A stretch of DNA of 64,000 nt, from contig PUNM01000095.1 of NCBI GenBank assembly GCA_003552625.1, forward strand, positions 39,324-103,323. Direction: 5' to 3'. Numbering within the stretch: the stretch's first letter is position 1; the number at the start of each line of letters is the position of its first letter. Shown here piece by piece: positions 19,435-27,754 of the stretch. Source of the DNA: Ectothiorhodospiraceae bacterium (lineage in GTDB: Bacteria; Pseudomonadota; Gammaproteobacteria; Nitrococcales; Halorhodospiraceae). Position numbers and translations under genes: made by a program. The notes beneath the pieces were generated by a model. It had not been told where the DNA came from. It was given only the letters and a program-made list of their open reading frames with translations, and did no database searches.

Positions 19435-20829
19435 TCAGGGTTCGGGGATGACCAGGCCGGGGCGCACGCTGGTGAGCAGCTCCTCAAAGGCGGCCCGGAT
19501 GCGGGCCAGCCCCGGATCATCGTCCGCCTCGAAGCGCACCACCAGCACCGGAGTGGTATTGGAGGCGCGGACCAGGCCCCAGCCGTCAGGCCACTCCACG
19601 CGAATGCCGTCGATCGTGTGGATGGTGGCGTCGGTGAAACGGCGCTGGCCTTCCGCCACCAGGGCCGCCATGAGCTCGGATTGCTCGCCCTCCTGGACAT
19701 GGACTTTGAGCTCGGGAGTGGAGACTCCCTCGGGGAGTTCTGCGAAGATCCCGGCACTGGGCCGGCCATCGGCGGCGACGATCTCTACCAGTCGCGCCCC
19801 GGTATAGAGACCATCGTCAAAGCCGTACCAGCGCTCGGCGAAGAAGGTGTGGCCGCTCATCTCCCCGGCCAGGGGCGCACCGGTTTCGCGCAGGGTCGCC
19901 TTGATTAACGAGTGACCGGTCCGCGACATCTGCGGTTTACCGCCCGCCGCCTCGATCACGCGTTTGAGGTGCATGCTGCACTTGACGTCGAAGACCACCG
20001 GCTCACCGGGCCGGCGGCTGAGCACGTCGCGGGCGTAGAGCATCAGCTGCCGGTCAGGCCAGATGATGTTGCCGGCGGAGTCCACCACTCCAAGCCGGTC
20101 GCCGTCCCCATCGAAGGCCAGACCCAGGTCAGCTCCGCTTTCGCGGACCCGGGCGATGAGGGTCTCCAGGTTGTGCGGCTCGGCCGGATCGGGATGGTGA
20201 TTCGGGAAATCCCCATCGACGTCGCAGTAAAGCGCCTCCACCGTGCACCCGAGCGCCTCGAACAGACGCGGCGCCACCGCGCCCGCCACGCCGTTGCCGG
20301 CATCGAGGACCAGCGAAAGGCGCCGTGCCGGCCGGATATCCCCGCAGATGCGCTCGATGTAGCGATCCACGAGGTCGTCGCGGTACTCGGTGGTGCCCTC
20401 ACCGCTGGCGAGCCATCCCTCCTGAAGGCGCCGGTAGAGGTTGGTGATCGCCTCTCCCGAGAGCGTATCGCCGCCAACCATGATCTTCATGCCGTTGTAG
20501 TCCGGCGGATTGTGACTGCCGGTGATGACAATGCCCGACCCGGTCTGCAGCTCATGGGTGGCGAAGTACATTACCGGCGTTGGCGCCTGGCCGATATCGA
20601 TGACGTCACACCCCGCCTCGTTGAGCCCGGCGGCCGCGGCGGCAGCCAGCTCCTCGCTGGAGTGGCGGCCATCCCGCCCGACCACCAGCTGCCGAACCCC
20701 TCGCTCGCGGGCCTCGCTGCCCACGGCGCGGCCGATCCAGCGGGCGATGGAGGCGTCCAGCGTCTTCCCGACGACACCGCGAATGTCGTAGGCACGAAAA
20801 ATGGAACCCGGTACCTGCTCTGCCCTCAC
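19435..20829 (-). CDS. algC: Phosphomannomutase/phosphoglucomutase
   Basis: A 464-aa alpha-phosphohexomutase interconverting hexose-1- and hexose-6-phosphates for polysaccharide and LPS precursors. It has the FRAYDIRGVVG N-terminus, the active-site phosphoserine loop TGSHNPPDYNGMK (Ser near 106), the metal loop DGDGDRLG (near 238), the sugar-binding GEMSGHTFF (near 320), and the phosphate-binding RASNTTPVLVVRFE C-terminus. I chose GTG at 20829 because AGGAGG lies exactly 5 nt upstream; the upstream ATG at 20898 adds an unconserved leader. The order coaBC-dut-algC-argB is the same as in pseudomonads. Confidence 0.94.
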   Translation of the reverse strand: MRAEQVPGSIFRAYDIRGVVGKTLDASIARWIGRAVGSEARERGVRQLVVGRDGRHSSEELAAAAAAGLNEAGCDVIDIGQAPTPVMYFATHELQTGSGIVITGSHNPPDYNGMKIMVGGDTLSGEAITNLYRRLQEGWLASGEGTTEYRDDLVDRYIERICGDIRPARRLSLVLDAGNGVAGAVAPRLFEALGCTVEALYCDVDGDFPNHHPDPAEPHNLETLIARVRESGADLGLAFDGDGDRLGVVDSAGNIIWPDRQLMLYARDVLSRRPGEPVVFDVKCSMHLKRVIEAAGGKPQMSRTGHSLIKATLRETGAPLAGEMSGHTFFAERWYGFDDGLYTGARLVEIVAADGRPSAGIFAELPEGVSTPELKVHVQEGEQSELMAALVAEGQRRFTDATIHTIDGIRVEWPDGWGLVRASNTTPVLVVRFEADDDPGLARIRAAFEELLTSVRPGLVIPEP

Positions 20830-20910
20830 GGATGCCTCCTTGGATATTGAATGGCTGCTGCGGCCAACGCCCAGTATGCTCTTGCCCGGAAAGGGCACGC
20901 AGCAGCGGCT

Positions 20911-21372
20911 CTACTGGCGGCCGCTGTGCCCGAACCCGCCGGCGCCCCGCGTCGTCTCGGAGGCGAAGGCCTCGACATAGGCAAGCTCCACCTGGACCAC
21001 CGGCTGAATCATCAGCTGCGCGATCCGCTCGCCCGGCTCGATCGTGTAAGGCGCGGTGCCGTCATGGGCCAGGATTACGCCGATCTCCCCATGGTAGTCG
21101 GAATCGATGACCCCGATACCCTGTGCGACGCGCAAACCGTGCTTGAGGGAAAGCCCCGAGCGCGAGGCGACAACGCCGACGTAGTGCGGGTCCGCGATGT
21201 CGATCGCCATGCCGGTGCCGATCAACTGGCGCTGCCCCGGCTCCAGCGTCAGCGGCTCATCGAGGCAGGCGCGCAGGTCGAGCGCCGCGGAGCCCTCGGT
21301 GGCGTAGCTCGGCAACGGGATGGTGTCGCCGATCCGGGAATCGAGGATACGGGCTTCGATCGTGCGCGGCAT
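20911..21372 (-). CDS. dut: dUTP diphosphatase (dUTPase)
   Basis: A 153-aa homotrimeric dUTPase that hydrolyses dUTP to dUMP, keeping uracil out of DNA and feeding dTMP synthesis. The five family motifs are visible: [34 protein letters not shown], the [10 protein letters not shown] strand, and the Gly-rich C-terminal arm [12 protein letters not shown] that closes over the nucleotide. A good AGGAGAAA box precedes the ATG. It sits between coaBC and algC; algC starts 81 nt after the dut stop with its own strong ribosome binding site. Confidence 0.97.
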   Translation of the reverse strand: MPRTIEARILDSRIGDTIPLPSYATEGSAALDLRACLDEPLTLEPGQRQLIGTGMAIDIADPHYVGVVASRSGLSLKHGLRVAQGIGVIDSDYHGEIGVILAHDGTAPYTIEPGERIAQLMIQPVVQVELAYVEAFASETTRGAGGFGHSGRQ

Positions 21373-21435
21373 GGGGTTTCTCCTTTGCTCGACGGGGGAG
21401 CATTCTAAGGGGCCGGCGATCGACAGGCCAGGCTC

Positions 21436-22659
21436 TCATCCGGCCGCGTAGCCGGCTCGTACAGCCACCACCGCCAGCAGCTCTCGCGCCAGGGAGCGCT
21501 TGTCCTGACGCGACAATGCCGTGGCGCCACCCTCCCAGATCACCTGGAGGGCGTTGTCGTCGGTATCGAACCCCTCGCCCGGGCCGACACGGTTGGCCGC
21601 GATCACGTCGAGCCCCTTGTCGCGAAGCTTCTGTCGCGCGTGGCGCTCGACATCGCAGGTTTCAGCGGCGAAACCGACCACGAACGGACGCGGGCTGTGC
21701 GCCGCTACGGCGCGCAGGGTGTCCGGGGTCGTCTCCAGAGCCAGTTCCAGGCGGTCACCGCTTTTCTTGATCTTCTCCGGCGCCTCCTGCCGCGGCCGGT
21801 AGTCGCTGACAGCGGCCGCGCCGATGAAACAATCGGCGTCCCCGAGCCGCTGCATTACGGCATCGTACATCTCGGCCGCCCGCTCCACATCGACACGCTT
21901 AACACCAGCGGGGGTCGGCAGGGCACTCGGCCCGGTGACCAAACAGACCCGTGCCCCGGCGGCCGCAGCGGCCTCCGCGAGGGCAAACCCCATCCGTCCG
22001 GAGCTGCGATTGGTCAGGTAACGGACCGGGTCGAGCGGCTCCCGGGTCGGCCCTGCGGTGATCACCAGGGAGCGCCCCCGCCAGCCACTCAGCGCCGTAT
22101 TGTCCGACGCCTGGGGCGCGCCGAGCAAAGCGGCCGCGATCGCCTCGGGCTCACTCATGCGGCCCGGCCCGTGCTCGCCGCACGCCTGCTCCCCCGACTC
22201 GGGACCGATGACGACGATCCCGCGGCGGCGAAGGATGGCAAGATTCTCCTGGGTCGCCTGCGCCTCCCACATGACGTTGTTCATGGCTGGCGCCACGTGA
22301 ATCGGCGCCCGCGTGGCAAGGCAGAGGGTCGTAGGGAGGTCATCGGCAAGCCCATGGGCGAGCCGGGCGATGAAGTCCGCAGTGGCCGGGGCGATCACCA
22401 CCCGATCGGCCCAGCGGGCCAGTTCGATGTGCCCCATGGACGCCTCCGCTTCGGCATCAAGGAGTTCGGTGGGCACGCGCCGCCCGGAGAGGGCCTGGAA
22501 GGTCAGCGGCGTCACGAACGTTCGGGCCGCCGCCGTCATCGTTACCTGGACTTCGGCGCCGCCGCGACGCAGCTCGCGGACCAGCTCGGCGGCCTTGTAA
22601 GCGGCCACCCCGCCGGTCACCACGAGCAGGATTCGCATTGGATCAGTGGTCGGGTACAT
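21436..22659 (-). CDS. coaBC: Bifunctional phosphopantothenoylcysteine decarboxylase/phosphopantothenate-cysteine ligase
   Basis: A 407-aa CoA-synthesis enzyme. The CoaC half (to ~180) has VVTGGVAAYKAAELVRELR with FMN-binding residues, the active-site His in the MGHIELARWADRVVIAPATADF region, the substrate-recognition APAMNNVMWE (PXMNXXMW) and the Cys in GEQACGEHGPGRM. The CoaB half (~190-400) has ITAGPTREPLDPVRYLTNRSSGRMG and the KIKKSGD lysines of the CTP site. Start is uncertain: ATG at 22659 gives the usual length (E. coli 406); ATG at 22638 is an alternative, and neither has a strong ribosome binding site. First gene of its run. Confidence 0.94.
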   Translation of the reverse strand: MYPTTDPMRILLVVTGGVAAYKAAELVRELRRGGAEVQVTMTAAARTFVTPLTFQALSGRRVPTELLDAEAEASMGHIELARWADRVVIAPATADFIARLAHGLADDLPTTLCLATRAPIHVAPAMNNVMWEAQATQENLAILRRRGIVVIGPESGEQACGEHGPGRMSEPEAIAAALLGAPQASDNTALSGWRGRSLVITAGPTREPLDPVRYLTNRSSGRMGFALAEAAAAAGARVCLVTGPSALPTPAGVKRVDVERAAEMYDAVMQRLGDADCFIGAAAVSDYRPRQEAPEKIKKSGDRLELALETTPDTLRAVAAHSPRPFVVGFAAETCDVERHARQKLRDKGLDVIAANRVGPGEGFDTDDNALQVIWEGGATALSRQDKRSLARELLAVVAVRAGYAAG

Positions 22660-22788
22660 ACGCGTATTGTCGCAGAAGCGTCCAAACGACGCTGCATGGG
22701 GACACCCTGTCGGCGCCAGGGGTTGCGTGCGATCACGCATCGGATAATGTCATGGCAGAGGGTACACGGTGGACTAACGGAGGCGGAC

Positions 22789-23184
22789 ATGAGTCGCAAC
22801 ACCGACCCACAAGCGGAGAACGACACCACCATGGAGCAAAGCGCAGACGCCACCGGCTATGACGCCACGACCGAGCCGGAGCGCAGCGAACTCGGCGAGA
22901 AGATGCGCGATATGTTCGGGGTGGTGGACAGCGGCTTCGAGAGCTATGAAGCCCTGGACCAGCACATCAAGCGGACCCAGATCAGCGCCGTCATCGGCAT
23001 GGTGGTCATCCCGTTGGCCGCGCTGATGGTGGTGGGGTTCCTTTATATGGTCGGCGCGCAGCAGTACGCCATGGCGCTTGCCATCCCGCTGCTGTTCGTT
23101 GCCGGCATCTCGATGATGTCCACGAATATCGGCCGGAACCAGCTCGCCAAGCTCAAGCAGCAGCGGGACAACTGGACGGAGTAA
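22789..23184 (+). CDS. Uncharacterised small membrane protein between coaBC and radC
   Basis: A 131-aa protein I do not recognise. Residues 1-60 are polar and acidic (Asp/Glu/Thr-rich, with SELGEKMRDMFGVVDSGFESY), residues ~64-85 and ~88-107 are two closely spaced membrane segments, and the last 20 residues are a basic/polar tail (NQLAKLKQQRDNWTE). Both ends are therefore probably on the same side, most likely cytoplasmic. GGAGG lies 7 nt before the ATG at 22789, which supports real expression. It is divergent from coaBC and 54 nt before radC. No function is assigned. Confidence 0.75.
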   Translation: MSRNTDPQAENDTTMEQSADATGYDATTEPERSELGEKMRDMFGVVDSGFESYEALDQHIKRTQISAVIGMVVIPLAALMVVGFLYMVGAQQYAMALAIPLLFVAGISMMSTNIGRNQLAKLKQQRDNWTE

Positions 23185-23238
23185 CCGCCCGCGGCAAGCG
23201 GGCGCTTCAATCACCGACACCGCCAGGGAGGGCGTGTC

Positions 23239-23913
23239 ATGTCGATCCGTACCTGGCCGCGGGAAGAGCGGCCGCGCGAGCGTCTGCTCCAGATCGGCGC
23301 CGAGGCGCTATCGGATGCGGAGCTTCTCGCCATATTCCTGCGCACCGGCCGCCGCGGCCAGTCGGCCGTCGATCTGGCGCGGGAGCTTCTCATTTGCTTC
23401 AACGGCCTGCGCCCCATCCTCGAGGCCGATCGCAAGAGCTTCTCCGAACGCCCAGGCCTCGGGGATGCCAAGTACGCGCAGCTTCAAGCCGTGCTCGAAA
23501 TGGGCCGCCGGCAACTGCGCGAAGAGCTACAGCGCGGCCCGGCGCTGACCAGCCCACTGGACACTCGCCGCTACCTCGCCGCCGAGCTGCGTGCCTGCCC
23601 AAACGAAGTGTTTGCCGGGCTCTTTCTGGACAATCGCCACCGGGTCATCGGCTTCGAAGAGCTTTTCCAGGGCACCATCGACGGCGCCAGCGTCTACCCG
23701 CGAGAGGTGGTACGCCGTGCGCTGGCCCGCAACGCGGCCGCCGTGATCGTCGCTCACAATCACCCATCGGGGGTTGCCGAACCCAGCCCCGCCGACACGG
23801 CACTGACCCAGCGCCTGCGTGAGGCGCTGGATCTGGTCGATATCCGCCTACTGGATCACTTCATTATCGGGGATGGGGTGCCGGTCTCGCTGGCAGAGCG
23901 CGGCGTACTCTAA
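23239..23913 (+). CDS. radC: RadC-family JAB1/MPN-domain protein
   Basis: A 224-aa member of the RadC (YsnA/YicR) family. Residues ~1-95 form a helix-hairpin-helix-like N-domain ([22 protein letters not shown]). The C-terminal MPN/JAMM domain has the Glu in [11 protein letters not shown] and the zinc motif [14 protein letters not shown], so the metal site is intact. The family's function is unsettled; the old link to DNA repair is not well supported. GGGAGGG precedes the ATG. In enterobacteria radC leads into rpmBG and mutM; here those genes lie 9-12 kb away. It is convergent with rpoH. Confidence 0.93.
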   Translation: MSIRTWPREERPRERLLQIGAEALSDAELLAIFLRTGRRGQSAVDLARELLICFNGLRPILEADRKSFSERPGLGDAKYAQLQAVLEMGRRQLREELQRGPALTSPLDTRRYLAAELRACPNEVFAGLFLDNRHRVIGFEELFQGTIDGASVYPREVVRRALARNAAAVIVAHNHPSGVAEPSPADTALTQRLREALDLVDIRLLDHFIIGDGVPVSLAERGVL

Positions 23914-23942
23914 CCGTCGCCGACCGCCTCAGGCGGCGACGG
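23914..23942. terminator. Bidirectional hairpin between convergent radC and rpoH
   Basis: CCGTCGCC (23914-23921) pairs with GGCGACGG (23935-23942) across a 13-nt loop containing the rpoH stop codon; a nested CCGCC/GGCGG pairing is also possible. It directly follows the radC stop. GC-rich, with only a short T run on the plus side, so strength is uncertain. Confidence 0.5.
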
Positions 23943-24792
23943 CTTTGCGCAGCTTGCCAAGGGCGTTGTTCTCGAGCTGACGGATGCGCTCGGCAGAGAC
24001 ACCGTAGCGGTCCGCCAGCTCCTGCAGCGTCTGGCGCTCCTCGGCCAGCCACCGGGCACGGAGGATCGCCTGGCTGCGCTCGTCGAGCTGGCCGAGAGCC
24101 TGATGCAGGGCGTCATCGCGGTGATGCCCCCAGTCATCGCTCTCGACGAGTTCCGCTGGATCGAAGCGACGGTCCTCCAGATACGCCGCCGGGGCACGGA
24201 CCGGCTCCTCCTCGTCATCGCTGGCGAGCGGGTCGAAGCCGATATCCTGACCGGAGAGACGGGACTCCATCTCCAGCACCGTCTCCGGCTGAACGCCGAG
24301 ATCGTCGGCAACGGCCTCGACCTCCTCGCGGTTCATCCAGCCAAGGCGGCGCTTGGCGCTGCGCAGATTGAAGAAGAGCTTGCGCTGCGCCTTCGTGGTA
24401 GCAACCTTCACGATCCGCCAGTTGCGCAGGATGTACTCGTGAATCTCGGCACGGATCCAGTGCACCGCAAAGGAGACAAGCCGGACGCCGACCTGCGGGT
24501 CGAACCGCTTTACCGCCTTCATCAGGCCGATGTTCCCTTCCTGGATCAGGTCGCCCAGGGGCAGACCGTACCCCCGGTAGCCACGCGCGATGTGCACCAC
24601 GAAACGCAGATGGGACATGACCAGCTGCCGGGCGGCATCCAGATCCCCCTCGTCGTGGCACCGCCGGGCCAGCTCCTGCTCTTGCTCCGCATCGAGCACG
24701 GGGATCCGGTTCACCGCCTGGATGTACGCATCCTCACTGCTCGTCGGCAGCGGCAGATTGGCGTGATCCACGTGTACCAGCTCCGTGCTCAT
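23929..24792 (-). CDS. rpoH: RNA polymerase heat-shock sigma factor (sigma32)
   Basis: A 287-aa sigma70-family factor. It contains the region 2 core [19 protein letters not shown] and [16 protein letters not shown], and the RpoH box [10 protein letters not shown] near residues 130-140, which separates RpoH from other sigma factors and is a site of core binding and stability control. Region 4.2 is present as [21 protein letters not shown]. It directs RNA polymerase to chaperone and protease promoters after heat stress. ATG at 24792 follows AAGGAGAG; an ATG 6 codons upstream is less well placed. Two candidate promoters lie upstream, one of them sigma32-like. It shares strand and neighbourhood with ftsYEX. 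Confidence 0.96.
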   Translation of the reverse strand: MSTELVHVDHANLPLPTSSEDAYIQAVNRIPVLDAEQEQELARRCHDEGDLDAARQLVMSHLRFVVHIARGYRGYGLPLGDLIQEGNIGLMKAVKRFDPQVGVRLVSFAVHWIRAEIHEYILRNWRIVKVATTKAQRKLFFNLRSAKRRLGWMNREEVEAVADDLGVQPETVLEMESRLSGQDIGFDPLASDDEEEPVRAPAAYLEDRRFDPAELVESDDWGHHRDDALHQALGQLDERSQAILRARWLAEERQTLQELADRYGVSAERIRQLENNALGKLRKAVAA

Positions 24793-24858
24793 GGCTGCTC
24801 TCTCCTTCAACTCGACTCCTGACCCCTCTTGGCTCGATGCCTATGAATCCGCTCCTGC

Positions 24859-24887
24859 ACTTGGGGATGATGGATCACGGTTTCAAG
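24859..24887 (-). promoter_or_regulatory. Sigma32-type heat-shock promoter for rpoH
   Basis: Read on the minus strand: CCCTTGAAA, a 14-nt spacer, then CCCCAAGT. The sigma32 consensus is CTTGAAA, 11-16 nt, CCCCATNT; the only mismatch is one base in the -10 element. It would start a transcript about 60 nt before the rpoH ATG, implying that RpoH activates its own gene. Confidence 0.6.
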
Positions 24888-24915
24888 GGCTCCGCGGCTT
24901 TTCCCGTCACCGGAA

Positions 24916-24944
24916 AGTATAACAAAAATGGTCGGGTATGACGA
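24916..24944 (-). promoter_or_regulatory. Candidate sigma70 promoter for rpoH
   Basis: Minus strand: TCGTCA (4/6), a 17-nt spacer, TATACT (5/6), just inside the ftsX-rpoH gap and upstream of the sigma32-type promoter. It could give basal rpoH transcription independent of the ftsYEX transcript. Confidence 0.5.
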
Positions 24945-24945
24945 T

Positions 24946-26001
24946 TTACCGCGGCTCAATCGCGGCCAGATGGCGAGCCACCGCCGTCCACGCCCCCAGG
25001 AGGCCAAGGACCAACCCCGTCGCCACGACCAGGGCGCCGCCTGCGAGACCCAGGCCACTGAGCGCGAAATCCGCCGCATAGGCATCCGCGAGTTGCTCCG
25101 TCGGCCCGGCCAGGAGCCATCGCCCCAGCTCCGTCAGAACCCAGGCCAGGACCCCGCCGAGGAGGCCGTACGCCATTCCCTCATAGAGAAACGGGCGGCG
25201 CACGAAGCCGTTACTCCCGCCGATGAGCTTGAGGATCTCCACTTCATGGCGGCGGCTCTCGATGGTCAGACGGATGGTGTTACCGATCACCAGGATGACC
25301 GCCAGCGCCAACAGCACACCGACGGACCAGAGCGCCCGCTCGGCAAGGTTCATCATTGCGTGCAAGCGCTCCACCCACTCCTGGTCGAGCCGCATGCGCA
25401 CCACGCGGCCGTCATCGGCCAACGACTCCGCCAGGGATACGACCTGCTCCGGCGTGAGGCTGCGATCCGCAGTCACCACAAGGACCGGAGGCAGAGGGTT
25501 GGTGTCCAGCAATTCCAGGGCCGCGTCGAACTCGGAGCCCGCACGGAACTCGGCCAAAGCCTGCTCCGGCGTGACCACCTCCACATCGACAACACCCTCG
25601 TTGGCCGCCACCTCCCCGGCGTGCTCGCGAACCGCCTGCGGCTCCGCCTCCCGCTCCAGGAACAGAGAGGCCTGCGGCGCCCCTTCCTGCCACCCGCCGG
25701 CCACCTCCTCGATATTCTCGAGCGCCACCAGGAAGGCCGCCGGCAGCGCCAGCGCGATCCCCACCACCGCCGTGGTGAGCGTCGTATGCAGCCGCGCCCG
25801 CCGCGCACGCCCGGCGGCCGCAAAAGCCGCCTGGAGGTGGCGCAACAGGTAGAGCAGCGGCGCCGACGGCGGCCGGCCACTGCGCGGCTGATCTCGCCGT
25901 GTACCCGGGCGCAAGGCAGCGCGCTCCCGGCGGGCCTCGGCCCGGGTGCGGCGGCGCTTCGGCGTCGCGCCGCGGTCCGCTCGTCCGCTCCGGCGACTCA
26001 T
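24946..26001 (-). CDS. ftsX: Cell-division ABC transporter permease FtsX
   Basis: A 351-aa inner-membrane protein that with FtsE couples septal-ring ATP use to periplasmic peptidoglycan hydrolase activation. Architecture fits FtsX: a long basic Arg/Ala-rich cytoplasmic N-terminus (1-60), TM1 near residue 83 (TTAVVGIALALPAAFLVAL), a periplasmic domain (~100-220) with DTNPLPPVLVV and the VERLHAMM segment, then TM2-4 (~225-345) with FKL-type loop SRRHEVEILKLIGGSNGFVRRPF. The basic leader is longer than in E. coli. It overlaps ftsE by ATGA. Confidence 0.94.
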   Translation of the reverse strand: MSRRSGRADRGATPKRRRTRAEARRERAALRPGTRRDQPRSGRPPSAPLLYLLRHLQAAFAAAGRARRARLHTTLTTAVVGIALALPAAFLVALENIEEVAGGWQEGAPQASLFLEREAEPQAVREHAGEVAANEGVVDVEVVTPEQALAEFRAGSEFDAALELLDTNPLPPVLVVTADRSLTPEQVVSLAESLADDGRVVRMRLDQEWVERLHAMMNLAERALWSVGVLLALAVILVIGNTIRLTIESRRHEVEILKLIGGSNGFVRRPFLYEGMAYGLLGGVLAWVLTELGRWLLAGPTEQLADAYAADFALSGLGLAGGALVVATGLVLGLLGAWTAVARHLAAIEPR

Positions 26002-26681
26002 CCGACCCCCTCTCGTGCCGGACGATCGGCACGAAGCTCCCCCTGCTCCAGCGTGATCATCCGGTAGCCGAGGCGCTCGACGAGATCAAGGTCGTGGGTG
26101 GCGATCAGGACGGTGGTCCCAATCGCCTGGAAGGAAGTGAACAGCCCCATGATCTCGTTGGAGAGTTCAGGGTCGAGGTTTCCCGTCGGCTCGTCGGCGA
26201 GCAAGACCGGCGGGCGGTTGACCACCGCGCGGGCGATGCCGACACGCTGCTGCTCGCCACCGGAGAGGGTTACCGGATCGACCTGCTCCTTGGCAAGCAG
26301 CCCGACCTTGTCGAGCGCCGCGCGCACCCGGCGGGCGGCCTCCCGTCTCGGCACGCCGGCGATCTCCAGGGGCATGGCGACGTTTTCGAAGACGCTGCGG
26401 TCCTGCAGAAGGCGATGATCCTGGAACGTCACTCCGATGCGCTGCCGCAGCAGCGGGATTCGCCGCCGGGGCAGCTGATCCACATCGACGCCGGCGACGG
26501 TCAGGCGGCCGCCGCTGGGACGCTCCAGCAGCGGGATCAGGCGCAGCAACGTGGTCTTACCCGCTCCGGAGTGGCCGGTAATGAAGACCAGCTCCCCCTC
26601 GGCGATCTCCAGGCTGACGCCCCGCAGTCCGTCCCGACCGGCACGCGGGTAGCGCTTGCTGACCCGGTCGAAGTGGATCAT
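25998..26681 (-). CDS. ftsE: Cell-division ATP-binding protein FtsE
   Basis: A 227-aa ABC ATPase partner of FtsX. Motifs: Walker A GHSGAGKTTLLRL (near residue 36), Q-loop FQDHRLL, signature LSGGEQQRVGIARA, Walker B VLLADEPTGNLD and the switch His in IATHDLDLV. All catalytic residues are intact. It overlaps ftsY at its start and ftsX at its end by 4 nt each, so ftsY-ftsE-ftsX are translated as a coupled set, as in most gammaproteobacteria. Confidence 0.96.
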   Translation of the reverse strand: MIHFDRVSKRYPRAGRDGLRGVSLEIAEGELVFITGHSGAGKTTLLRLIPLLERPSGGRLTVAGVDVDQLPRRRIPLLRQRIGVTFQDHRLLQDRSVFENVAMPLEIAGVPRREAARRVRAALDKVGLLAKEQVDPVTLSGGEQQRVGIARAVVNRPPVLLADEPTGNLDPELSNEIMGLFTSFQAIGTTVLIATHDLDLVERLGYRMITLEQGELRADRPAREGVG

Positions 26682-27625
26682 TCCGCCGTCAGCGCCTCGG
26701 CAAAATCGCGCGCCCGGAACGTACGCAGATCCTCGACCCCTTCACCGACGCCAATGTAGCGCACCGGGACGCGGAAGCGCTCGGCCAGCGCCAGCAGCAC
26801 TCCGCCGCGGGCGGTCCCGTCGAGCTTGGTGACGGCCACGCCGGTAACATTGACGGCACTGCCGAAGTGCTCCGCCTGGGCCAGCGCGTTCTGGCCGTTG
26901 CCGCCGTCGAGGACAAGCAGCGTCTCGTGAGGCGCGTTGGTGTCGTGGCGACCGAGTACGCGGCGGATCTTGCGCAGCTCCTCCATGAGATTGTCCTGGG
27001 TATGGAGGCGCCCGGCCGTATCACAGATGAGCACGTCCGTACCGCGCGCCATAGCCGCCTGATGCGCATCGTAGACCACCGATGCGGAATCCGACCCGGT
27101 CGGCTGGGCGATCACCGGGCAGCCGACCCGCTCCCCCCATTGCCGGAGCTGATCCACCGCGGCGGCACGGAAGGTGTCCCCGGCCGCGACCATGACCGAC
27201 CGCCCCTCTTGCTGAAAGCGCGCGGCCAGCTTGCCGATGGTCGTCGTCTTGCCGGCGCCGTTGACCCCCACCGTGAGGATCACGAACGGGCGCTGCCGGG
27301 TATCCACGTCCAGCGGCTTTTCCACCGGCTCCAGAACCTGCGCGATCTGATCGCGCAGCGCCTCGAGCACGGCCTCCCCGGAGCGCACCTGGCCGCGCCC
27401 GAGGTTCGAGACCAGCCCATCGAGCACCTTCTGCGTCGCCTCCATACCGACATCGGCGGAGAGCAGCCGCATCTCCAGCTCCTCGAGCAACTCGTCATCG
27501 AGCTCCCGTCGCCCGACAAAGAGGGTGGCCAGGCCCTCGGTGAGGCCGCTGCGCGTGCGGCGCAGCCCGTTGCGCAAACGCCCCATCAGGCCGGGGCGCT
27601 TCTCGCTCTTGTCGCTCTCGCTCAT
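26678..27625 (-). CDS. ftsY: Signal recognition particle receptor FtsY
   Basis: A 315-aa SRP GTPase that docks ribosome-SRP complexes at the membrane for co-translational insertion. The NG domain is complete: N-domain helices with LLSADVGMEATQKVL, G1 GVNGAGKTTTIGKLA, the DTFRAAAVDQL insertion, G3 DTAGRLHT, G4 TKLDGTARGG and the C-terminal GVGEGVEDLRTF. The acidic A domain seen in E. coli is almost absent; only about 30 charged residues precede the N domain. ATG at 27625 is chosen over a GTG at 27661 because it begins the usual Ser/Glu/Lys-rich leader, but the ribosome binding site is weak. Confidence 0.94.
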   Translation of the reverse strand: MSESDKSEKRPGLMGRLRNGLRRTRSGLTEGLATLFVGRRELDDELLEELEMRLLSADVGMEATQKVLDGLVSNLGRGQVRSGEAVLEALRDQIAQVLEPVEKPLDVDTRQRPFVILTVGVNGAGKTTTIGKLAARFQQEGRSVMVAAGDTFRAAAVDQLRQWGERVGCPVIAQPTGSDSASVVYDAHQAAMARGTDVLICDTAGRLHTQDNLMEELRKIRRVLGRHDTNAPHETLLVLDGGNGQNALAQAEHFGSAVNVTGVAVTKLDGTARGGVLLALAERFRVPVRYIGVGEGVEDLRTFRARDFAEALTAE

Positions 27626-27754
27626 GATGATCCGGTGCCGTGATCGTTGATCCGTGGGCACGGCCCGCGCTGGGGCGAGCCGCGACGCATGACGGCGTTT
27701 ATCCTACCATTGCAGCGGCGAACCGCGACGAGCAGAAATCAGGGAGCACTCACC

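Noticed and set aside
22690..22788. Promoter for the small membrane gene (GATAAT near 22742)
   Set aside because: The -10-like hexamer has no -35 partner at suitable spacing.
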